A DNA stretch of 64,000 nt, from NCBI GenBank assembly GCA_040753875.1, contig JBFMDV010000005.1, positions 241,142-305,141 of the forward strand, given 5' to 3'. The notes under the pieces were generated by a model that saw nothing but the letters and a program-made list of their open reading frames with translations, made no database searches and was not told the DNA's origin. Below are positions 53,001-61,500 of this stretch, piece after piece. Within the stretch, counting starts at the first letter, position 1; each line of letters opens with the position of its first letter. The translations under genes and the position numbers were made by a program. The stretch comes from Candidatus Zixiibacteriota bacterium. GTDB taxonomy: Bacteria; Zixibacteria; MSB-5A5; GN15; FEB-12.

Positions 53001-53691
53001 GAAGTTCCTGGCCACGCAGCTTGCCGATCTCACGACGGCCAAGAATGACCTGGCCACGACGATCACGCGTATCAATGAAACCGCTCGTCAGATGTTCATG
53101 CAGACATTCGACAAGGCGCGCGAGAATTTCAAGTCCCTGTTTGTCGAGTTGTTTAGCGGCGGCGAGGCGGATGTCCGGTTGGAAGATACGTCCGACCCCC
53201 TCGAATCCAATATCGAGATCATCGCCCGCCCGCGCGGCAAAAAGCTCCTCTCCATCACCATGATGTCCGGCGGCGAGCGGGCATTGACCGCCATTTCGCT
53301 GCTGTTTTCCCTCTACCTGGTCAAACCGTCGCCGTTCTGCATTCTCGACGAGATCGATGCGCCGCTTGATGACGCCAACTGTCACCGTTTTCTGAAGATC
53401 ATCCGCAAGTTCTCCGAACAGACGCAGTTCATAACCATCACCCACAACAAGATCACCATGGAAGCGGCCGACAATCTGTATGGCATCACCATGGAACAGC
53501 CGGGCGTATCAAAGCTGGTTGCAGTCCGATTCACATCGGGTGATGGCGCCGAGTCTTTGGTCATCGAAGAGAGCGCGGAGAGCCCGTCTGAATCGGAAGC
53601 AGTACCCGGGGCGGCAACGGCCGACCTTCCGGAGGCCATCCGGCAGCGCCTCCAGTCCGATATTACCGTTCCCGATGATCCGACCAGTTGA
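50005..53691 (+). CDS. smc: Chromosome segregation protein SMC
   Basis: A 1228-residue condensin subunit. The N-terminal ATPase half has LDILGFKSFANKT, Walker A GPNGCGKTN (about 32-40) and the Q-loop region; long coiled coils flank a hinge (about 500-660, with GVAGTVADQFVPVEGLEIALEAALGSM). The C-terminal half holds the signature MMSGGERALTAISLLFSLY and Walker B PFCILDEIDAPLDDAN. An acidic tail of about 60 residues follows. The start is a GTG with TGGAGG upstream. It is followed 12 bases later by ftsY, a common bacterial pairing. Confidence 0.98.
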   Translation: MYLQRLDILGFKSFANKTTVTFANGVTAIVGPNGCGKTNVLDALRWVLGEQRPTLLRGGKMEEVIFNGTREMKPLGMSEVTLTVVNDRGVLPTEYSEVQITRRLFRSGESEYLLNRVPCRLKDITDLFLDTGMGPHSYSVIQQDMIDSVISDRAEERRLLFEEAAGITKYKQRKKAALRKLEATENDFLRLKDIYAEVKTQTNSLYRQHKKAERYQKIADEIRQWDLYLNSQRLQTIELEKRELKAVCDGLVDQRNGYNTELDGVSAALEADRKELLDIEHELTNVGNQIYTESERAHGLERQISVCKEKRQNAETLMERNTVDIASMSNRVSFLDEQATLTQKELAEQMQSRDTVATQLGEAESAQAEADRQLLTSRTSREAENRRLIELEGKLSSGRTEETNLREQETELATQLVALDRQVTEASPRQQDLLVQHEQRHSLLNELLTRKSEFEQRQNSLTEQIERFADESEEINLEIANLSASIEACEARRNLLAEMMLHYEGHESGLVAAMEVRERWPGVAGTVADQFVPVEGLEIALEAALGSMAGFMICRDRQTAESIVTYLKAENKGRIGILVPDSGTLNPVVRRPEIDAESFLGWLETFVSTDDTLRPLKEAVLSRTAVFKAGADPTTILERLPYGFGAVSTDGVLYSKNVIAGGSDDRFPLFRRKEKVLEQERMISELTTRQQAARDRKNHLVAQLAAARAESSTLASATESLKEEIETAQQGLAELDFQRRTLASEFERWDKERSSLRNRLASIRGRQYNLGLDFSQLAGERESLVSQMSSFAGRLEDCERAATEALERVARLQVAMVEARSKTEQTESRIAHLQEIKRDIEQTLASKRDEISQAQDEIASSVAAIADLEQQLKAAFDTRDELLAEQTRLRYQQSEVNERMAAKEGRAKELRVQRDTFGDKIHQLEMRLTAIDAEIRGICDHVRDEADVDITELSVARPNETISDDAAREHVVNLKEQLKKFGAVNLLALEEYRTTSDREKFLATQLADLTTAKNDLATTITRINETARQMFMQTFDKARENFKSLFVELFSGGEADVRLEDTSDPLESNIEIIARPRGKKLLSITMMSGGERALTAISLLFSLYLVKPSPFCILDEIDAPLDDANCHRFLKIIRKFSEQTQFITITHNKITMEAADNLYGITMEQPGVSKLVAVRFTSGDGAESLVIEESAESPSESEAVPGAATADLPEAIRQRLQSDITVPDDPTS

Positions 53692-53703
53692 GCCGCTCAT
53701 CTG

Positions 53704-54621
53704 ATGTTCAATCCGTTCGAGAAGCTCAAACAGTCGCTGGTCAAAACCAAAGAGAATCTCCTCGGCAGAATCAGCCAGGTGGTGAATCGGCGCCGAATCG
53801 ACGACGAGCTGCTTGACGAGATCGAGCAGATCCTCATCGAAGCGGACGTCGGCGTGAAGGCCACCATGCGTCTGATCGAAAGCATCAGAAGAAAAGCGGC
53901 CGAGCGTAATCTCAGCGATGGCGCCGATATCATGGGGCTGTTGAAGGAAGAGATTGCGGCAATACTCTCTCGCGAAGACGGCCAGGTATTCAGGCCGTCC
54001 GATGCCACACCGGTTATCTGGCTCATTGTCGGAGTCAACGGCGTGGGGAAAACGACCACCATCGGCAAGCTGGCTACCCATTTCGCATCACAGGGCAAGA
54101 AGGTCATTATCGGGGCGTGCGACACATTTCGAGCTGCCGCTATCGAGCAGGTGGCCATTTGGGCGGAGCGAAGTGGCGTCGAGATCATCATGACACAAAA
54201 AGGGGCCGACCCGGCAGCCGTGGCGTTTGATGCGGCCAGTGCCGCACGGGCACGCGGAGCCGACATTCTGCTGGTCGACACCGCGGGACGACTGCACACC
54301 AAGAGCAATCTGATGGAAGAGCTCAAGAAGATCGCCCGGGTAGTCCGGAAGGCGGCACCGGATGCGCCGGTATACAGCAAGTTGATCATCGACGGTAACA
54401 CCGGACAGAATGCGCTGGCGCAAGTGAGGATATTCACCGATGCGGTCGGGTGTGACGGGCTCATAATCACCAAATTGGACGGAACCGCCAAAGGCGGGAT
54501 CGTGATCGCAATCGCCGAGGAACTCGGCGTTCCAGTCGATTTCGTGGGGGTCGGCGAGGGGATCGACGATCTCCAGCGGTTCGACTCGCGGCAATTCGCA
54601 GAGGCTCTGTTTTCATCATGA
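53704..54621 (+). CDS. ftsY: Signal recognition particle receptor FtsY
   Basis: A 305-residue GTPase that receives ribosome-SRP complexes at the inner membrane. It holds the N domain (FEKLKQSLVKTKENLLGRISQV, EIEQILIEADVGVKATMRLIE) and the G domain: GVNGVGKTTTIGKLA (G1), DTFRAAAIEQ, DTAGRLHTKSNLMEELKK and TKLDGTAKGG. The acidic A domain of Escherichia coli FtsY is absent, as in many bacteria; the short amphipathic N-terminus should bind membrane. Its stop overlaps the yjbQ ATG by four bases. Confidence 0.97.
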   Translation: MFNPFEKLKQSLVKTKENLLGRISQVVNRRRIDDELLDEIEQILIEADVGVKATMRLIESIRRKAAERNLSDGADIMGLLKEEIAAILSREDGQVFRPSDATPVIWLIVGVNGVGKTTTIGKLATHFASQGKKVIIGACDTFRAAAIEQVAIWAERSGVEIIMTQKGADPAAVAFDAASAARARGADILLVDTAGRLHTKSNLMEELKKIARVVRKAAPDAPVYSKLIIDGNTGQNALAQVRIFTDAVGCDGLIITKLDGTAKGGIVIAIAEELGVPVDFVGVGEGIDDLQRFDSRQFAEALFSS

Positions 54622-55016
54622 TCGAGATTTCCGTCACAACACACGATCGCGATGAAATGCTCGATGTCACTGCCCAGGTGCAGAAGGTGGTCTCGGACAG
54701 CGGCGCACGCGACGGTTATGTCATCTGTTTTGTGCCTCATACCACCGCCGGTATCACTATCAACGAGCACGCCGACCCGGATGTGTGCCGCGACATACTG
54801 CACAAGCTGCGCAAAGAGATACCGCAGAGCGACGGGTACAGACACGCCGAAGGAAATTCCGACGCCCACATCAAGGCATCGCTGATGGGATCGTCGGTGA
54901 CAGTCATTTTCGAGAACAAGCGGCTGGTCCTGGGGACATGGCAGGGTATTTTCTTCTGCGAATTCGACGGACCCCGCAGCCGTACGCTGTTCGTCAAGGT
55001 TGTCAGCGATGCTTAA
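54618..55016 (+). CDS. YjbQ-family protein (UPF0047)
   Basis: A 132-residue protein with the family marks GYVICFVPHTTAGITINEHADPDVCRDI and HAEGNSDAHIKASLMGSSVTV, then RLVLGTWQGIFFCEFDGPRSR, which is close to the YjbQ consensus. Members have been linked to thiamine phosphate synthesis as a secondary activity; the physiological role is not settled. The ATG is within the ftsY stop (ATGA), and its end overlaps rlmH by eight bases. Confidence 0.93.
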   Translation: MIEISVTTHDRDEMLDVTAQVQKVVSDSGARDGYVICFVPHTTAGITINEHADPDVCRDILHKLRKEIPQSDGYRHAEGNSDAHIKASLMGSSVTVIFENKRLVLGTWQGIFFCEFDGPRSRTLFVKVVSDA

Positions 55017-55479
55017 GATACGCATCCTCGCCGTGGGCAAAGACAAAGATGCCTGGGTGACGAAAGGGTGCGAGCACTACCTGAAGCTTCTGAGCAAGTA
55101 TGCCGACATGCAGCTTGTCGTAATCCCCAATGTCAAATCATCCGCGTCCCTTTTTCCGAATGAAATTCGCAGCCGTGAAGCCGAGAAGTTCGAGAAGCAT
55201 CGCGGCAAAGGGCTCTCCATAGCTCTCGCGGATTCCGGAAAGTGCATGAATTCACCAGCGTTTGCGCGACAGCTTGACCGCTGGCACGCTGCGAGCGGCG
55301 GGCGGATCGACTTTCTCATCGGGGGGCCATACGGACTGGATGCCCGGGTCACCGGCAGAGCGGATGCTTGTGTGTCCCTCTCCCCCATGACCTTCTCACA
55401 TCAGTTGGTGCGGCTGGTGCTGCTGGAACAACTGTACCGCGCGTTTTCCATACTCGGCGGCACGCCGTACCACAAATGA
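55009..55479 (+). CDS. rlmH: 23S rRNA (pseudouridine-1915-N3) methyltransferase RlmH
   Basis: A 156-residue SPOUT methyltransferase. It has KIRILAVGKDKDAWV at the N-terminus, the SAM-binding knot DFLIGGPYGLD, and the C-terminal SLSPMTFSHQLVRLVLLEQLYRAFSILGGTPYHK, which is the near-invariant RlmH ending. The start at the ATG at 55009 overlaps yjbQ; a TTG three codons upstream is not needed. It ends the plus-strand unit and converges with the giant surface-protein gene. Confidence 0.96.
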   Translation: MLKIRILAVGKDKDAWVTKGCEHYLKLLSKYADMQLVVIPNVKSSASLFPNEIRSREAEKFEKHRGKGLSIALADSGKCMNSPAFARQLDRWHAASGGRIDFLIGGPYGLDARVTGRADACVSLSPMTFSHQLVRLVLLEQLYRAFSILGGTPYHK

Positions 55480-55513
55480 AAGCGCCCTGCGGGGAGGAAC
55501 GCAGAGCACTTTC
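55478..55513. terminator. Hairpin between convergent rlmH and the giant gene
   Basis: GAAAG/CTTTC, GC/GC and CTGCG/CGCAG pair in order with two single mismatches (55478-55491 with 55500-55513) around an eight-base loop. The base of the stem overlaps the rlmH stop. There is no long T run on either strand, so a bidirectional terminator is only probable. Confidence 0.5.
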
Positions 55514-55536
55514 AAAGGAAAGAGAAGCGGGGATCT

Positions 55537-58500
55537 TTATTTCATCAGGACCATTTTCCGGGTTTGGCTGAACTGGCCGGCATCGAGACGGTACAGATAC
55601 ACGCCCGAGGCAACCGCCTGACCGGATTGGTTGTCGCCATCCCAGACCAGATCAACGGTGCCGGCGTCGCTCGTGCCCTGGAATTCACGAACCAGATTGC
55701 CGGTCACATTGAATATCTGCAGAGTCCACGCGGACGCATGCGGCAGAGCGAAGCTTATCTGGGTCGACGGGTTGAACGGATTCGGATAGTTCTGTAACAG
55801 CGCGAACTCTTCAGGCATCGCGTTCGACTTCTGGGTGGTCGCATACGGCCGGCCGCTGTAGTCGGCCATTTCGGTGTAACTGATATTGGGGTGCTCGGCA
55901 CCAGTGTACGGAATTTCGAGGATGGTATTGCGACCGGGCGCTATAGCGTTCGGCCCGACATCGAACACGAGCAGCTTGAGTTGTCCGTTGTCGACCGCGT
56001 ATTTCAGGTCCATCCCCCGCGCCGCCGGCGCCAGCCGCGGCTCGTCGACGGTGACACCACCCGGAAGATCGCAGACGATATAGGCCGCGCCCACCGTACT
56101 GATGGCATCCGTAGAGATCGCCATGACACCGTTCTCGAATTCGGTCGTAACCAGCAGTCGCTCAGGATACGGCACGATTTTGGGAACCGGGTCAGCATCG
56201 CCGACGATCACGCGGATCAGGTACGCGAGGTCAGCAACAGTGAGCGTCAGGCCGTCGCCGGTTACATCGGTGGCGGCAATCTGACCGGTGACGCTGATCG
56301 TGAACGCGCTCAGCCCCTTTATAAAGTAGTTGGTGAATACGACGGCATCGGCGATCTCGTACGCCAGACCGTTCAGGTTAATATCGCCGCGGTCGTCGAT
56401 TGAATCAGGGTGGATGATGCAGATACCGCCGTTGATATATTCGACACAACGGGACGGCGCCCCCTTGGCTCCGGGCACGATGCAGTTGTCGGAGGCCCCT
56501 ACTCCGAACGGGCGAGCCGACTCTGGATAATTCACGTCATCAGTCTCATCCCAAATCAACTGGTGTTCGACATTGTAAATACGCCGGTCAATATACAACT
56601 CGGTTCCGGTGGTGTCTGAGAAGGAGTTGTCGCCGCAGTCGTACCAGACGAAGTTGACCGGCACGAATTGCCCGCCAAGCGTCTGGTCGTTGGAGATGAG
56701 AAAATTCATGCGGGCAAGGAGGCCATCGGGCAGTTTGGTCGAATCCGGCGGGTGATGAGCACCGTTGTTGATTTCAGCCAGGCCGACCAGCCGCACCACT
56801 CCGGACGGACATGCCGAACCGCAGTTGCCGCTGCCGAGGTTGTACGTAAAGTACTCCCAGCCGGTAATGTCACTGCCGGACAGGGTGGCAGATTGGAAAC
56901 TCACGGCCGAGGCATCATAGCTCATCAACAGATCAAAACCGCCGATCGGCTTGTTGGTCTGAACGTTCAAGTCGACGCTGGTGTACACGCCGACAGGCGT
57001 GCAAGGCCCGCCATCGACCATCAACCGCACACACACATCGCAGTCCGGCTTCTGATTTATGGTCACATGAATCGTGTCGCGCACTACGTGGCAGCCATCG
57101 GTGGCCTCCACGCAGAGTTCGATCGGCCCGAAGCTCGAAGGCAGGAAGCATATGGCGCCATCGTTTGGACCGAGCGGGCGATATGTCCCCGGGCCACATA
57201 CTTGCGTAATGGTCACCGAACCATCGGCATCCGTCACACTGATACCGGAGATGCAAACTGAATCCGGGTCATCGGGACACCTGTTGAAGCTGAGATTGTC
57301 CGGGATCGTCAGCACGGGCGCCTGGTCTTCGGTGACAGTAACGGTCGTCTGACACGTATCGGCGCCACAGGGGCCGCTCGCGATGATGCGAACGTTGGTG
57401 ACTCCTGCCGAACTGACCGGCAGACACACCGAGCCATTGGTGTAGAAACCGGATGGGCTCACCGAGATCTGGACATCGGTACCGGTGATAGTTACCGGGA
57501 AGCAGATCGTGTCGGGCTGGAGCAGGCACATGATCGTATCGACAGTGGCCGGACAGACAACGTTGGGAGCGATCCCCTGTGTGACGACAAGGTTGAATTC
57601 ACAGGTGTCATTGCCGCACAAGGATTCCGCGATCACGGTTATCGGATACGTCCCGGCCTGAGTCACGTAGACACTCACCCGACCGGTGGCCGGGTCGTAG
57701 CTGCCGGCAGGCAGAACACGTACAGTAGCGGTAGATGGCGTGACGAGCGCCGATACACGGATCGAATCCGGACCACAGATCGCCGCATGCTGGTCCCCTT
57801 CAGGGCAACTGATAGTTGCGGATGCCCCCTGAGCAAAGGTATAGCGAACGGTGTCGACAGCCTGTGCGCCGCAGGAGTCCTCAACGGTGACGATCAACGT
57901 GGTCAATCCATAGGCGGCAGGCGTAAAACAGACCTGAGAGCCCTGGACTGTCCCGATGTTGCTGGTGATACTCCGAATATTATTGTCCGGGTCGAGTCTG
58001 GTAATGGGCTGACAGATCTCCGGCAACGTGCACACGGTCATCGAAGTGTCCCGGCCGGCCGCTACCTGCGGCGGGCGGTTGAGCACGGCCGTGACGGTGA
58101 ATGAGCAAGTGTCCTCGGCGCATCCGGTGGCAGTCGCCAATGTAACGGAGTAGCTACCGGACGTGAAGATCGGCACGCAGACCTGCTGACCGTTGAGATA
58201 GCCGCCACTGACGACCTTCACGGAAACGCCTGACGGCTCGGTGGCAAAATCATAGCAGAGTGTGTCCGGACTGCAGAGGAACACGCTTTGGTTGCCGGCA
58301 CAGGTAAGCTGTGCAGCCGGCATGAAATTGACGCGAGCACGAATGAAGCACGTGTCGCTGGTGCATTCAGCCCGAGACACAACCCGAATCAGATAGAGTC
58401 CGGCAGTGTCGGCGAAGAACCGGACGGTTCCGCCTGCATACGTGCCGAGGCTTGTCGTAACGTTGGTATCATCTCCCGTGATTGTCAGCGGGACAAAGAC

Positions 58501-61500
58501 GGAATCCGGTCCGCACTGAGCCGTGGTAAATTCCTCGCCGCTTGGGCAGATAATGTCGGTGGTGGTCCCCTGGCGAACCCGGATGCAGATGTCGATCGAG
58601 TCCTTCGCGCCGCAGATATCGGTGGCGATCACCGGTACACAGGTCGTGCCTGTATCGGCGAGATAGATGCAGATATTGCCGAACTCGGAGCTGTAGGTCC
58701 CACCAAAAACAGTCACATTGAGCAGATTGTTGTCAGCATCGGTGACCGTAAGTGGCACACAGGCGAGAAGATAGCCGCAGGCTACGAAGACAGTGTCTGT
58801 CGGTATGTAGGTGATGACCGGCGGTGTATTCTGTAGGGCGCGGATAAAAATCTGATCGGTTCCGGTGGCGCCGCAGGAATCGGTCGCCGACACGGTCACC
58901 ACATACAGTCCACCGCTGGATACGGTCAGACAGACGGTCCCCTGCTGGGGATCGTACGTGCCGCCGGTAACGCTGACACGGTCTATGTTCCCGTCAAGAT
59001 CGCTGATGCTTACCGGGAAGCAGAACTGGCGGGGATCACACACGGTGAAAGAGGTATCGTTGGGAAGCCGGATCACCGGTTTGCTGTTGGTCTGGATGCG
59101 AGCGATGAACTGGTGGCGTTTGATGACGCCGCAGGCAGTGGTGACTTCGACCGTGATATTATTCTGAATACAGCAGGAAGAATAGAAACAGACGGCCTGT
59201 TTGACGGGATCCCAACGGACTGCCGTACCGATTACGCGCACGGTGGCATTGGCCGGGACGCCGGTGATCGGGAAGCAGAGTGACTCCGGCTGGCACGAGA
59301 AGATGGTCGTGTCGCCGGGGCCGCCAAGGACAATGCTCTGGTCAGTGTTGACCGTGACTGTGGCCGTGTCTTTGGTGACAAGGCCGCAGGCATCAGTAAC
59401 AGTTAGGATGATCTGATACGTGCCGCTGTCATAAGGCACGAAACAGACCTGGCCGTTGCTATAGCTGCCGCGATTGACGGTTGTTGAGACGATGTTGTTG
59501 TCCGGGTCGCTGACGAACACCGGCAGGCAGACATTGACCGGCGAGCAGAGGTAGACAGTAGTATCGCGGAGCTGGGAAACGACCGGCGCGCGGTTTTGTT
59601 GGACTGTGACGACGACAGTGTCGACAGCAGTGGCGCCGCAGCTATCAGTGGCGGTGAGGATTAACGTATACGCGCCGCTGCCTTCGGGGCTGAAGCACAC
59701 CATGTCGTTGAGGTCGTCATATGTACCGATAGATGTCGTGACTGAGGCTAGGTTGTCATCGAAGGCGTCAACCGGTAGACAGATGGGTGCAGGAGCACAG
59801 GTGAATATGCTGGTGTCCTTGCCGAGCGTTACAACCGGTGGCTGATTTAGCATCACCGCCACAGACACGGAATCGATGGCAGTCAGGCCGCAATGATCGG
59901 TCACAGAAACACGGATGAGATGCTGTTCGTACTGAACAGCCTGGAAACAGACCTGTCCGGTTTCAGGGTTATAAGTTCCGCCTTCAGCGACGACGCTCAC
60001 CACGTCATTGTCATCGTCACTAATGATCACCGGCACGCAAACCTGCTGAGCTTCACAGAAGAAAACAGTAGAGTCACTTCCCAGACTTACAGTCGGTGCA
60101 TGGCCGCCGGTGACAGTCAGTACGGAATAACAGGTGTCGGCCTGGCTGCTGTCGGAGGCGATGATCTGGATCGAGTACTGTCCAGCGGACGTGATTGGCA
60201 CACAGACCTGGCCGTTGGCGTACGTGCCGATTGGGCTTACCACGACTTGCGCATTGAAGGGGCTGATTGTCACCGGCAGGCAGACGGTGGTCGGCTCGGT
60301 CAAGCAGAGGAGTGTATCAACCGCGCCTCGACAGGTGACAGTGGGCGGGATATATTGATTCGCTTCGATCGTGAACTGGCAAGTATCAATGTTGCAGTCG
60401 CCTGAAGCGACGACGGTAAACGAGTACGAACCGGCAGCTTCAATATACACAACTGCCTCGCCGGTCAACTGATCGTACACGCCATTCGGCGACACTGTCA
60501 CATTCGCTCCTGCCGGTGTCACCGGGACCGATACGCGGACTGAATCAGGGAAATCACCCGAGACGGGAATCACAGCCGGCGGGCAGGTGAGGTCAACAGT
60601 TGTCAGAGCTTCGTAAGTAACAAAGGCTGTATCCGCTATCTGCACGCCGCATTCGTCCGTGGCGATAAGAACAAGCGCATACGTACCGGGTTCAACCGGT
60701 GTGAATATAACATCGTTGCCGTCGAATGTCCCCTGTGAGATAGATACATTGTTCAGGTTGCCATCAGGGTCGACCGCACTGTAATGCAGGCGAACCTCAG
60801 GGATCGTACCACAATAGGCAATGGTCGTATCTGGACCAATAGATGCGTTCGGCGGCTGGTTCACAGCGGCATGAATAACAAACGAGCAACTATCGACATA
60901 GCAGCGGTTGGCGGCCGAGACCGTGACTGTGAAATCTCCGGCACCGTTGACCGGGACATGCACCGTTCCGTTATCCCACGTCCCGGATGGAGTGACCCGG
61001 ATCGAACCGACATCGCCGGTGATGGCTACCGGTATATCGAGCGTATCAGGCAGGTTGCACAGGAAGACGCTGGTATCGGTCACGCCGCATGTCACGCTCA
61101 GAGTGCCGGTCATGCTTACCGGCACTACCAGCGTGCAGGTATCGGCATTACAGGCAGCGTTGGCAATAACGCGAATTGTATACAGGCCGGCCGTGTCGGC
61201 CGGGAAACAGATTTGCCCATCAGCATAGGTACCGAAATCGGGAATAACCTGAAGCGGGTTACCGTTGACGGCTATCGGCACGCAGATGGTTCCTGGGGCG
61301 CACAGGGCGAATTCCTCAGGCTGACCGCACAGAATCTCGACCGTCCCGCCGGCGCCGACAGACACGCGCGCGGTGTCTTCATCGAACGAGCCGCACGGGT
61401 CAGTGGCAGTCACGACAATCTGGTAGTCGCCAAACGTAGTCGGGGTGAAGCAGATGGTGTTGTTCTCGGCATTGTAGGTTCCAAGCGACGGCGCAATGGT

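Noticed and set aside
50011..53445. Long open frames (up to 784 codons) antisense to smc
   Set aside because: They arise from the codon bias of a GC-rich gene read on the other strand. The smc frame has all its motifs and a ribosome site; the antisense products have none.
53697..55046. A 449-codon minus-strand frame opposite ftsY and yjbQ
   Set aside because: Both plus-strand genes are well-defined families with coupled starts; the antisense product is Ser/Arg-rich without domains.
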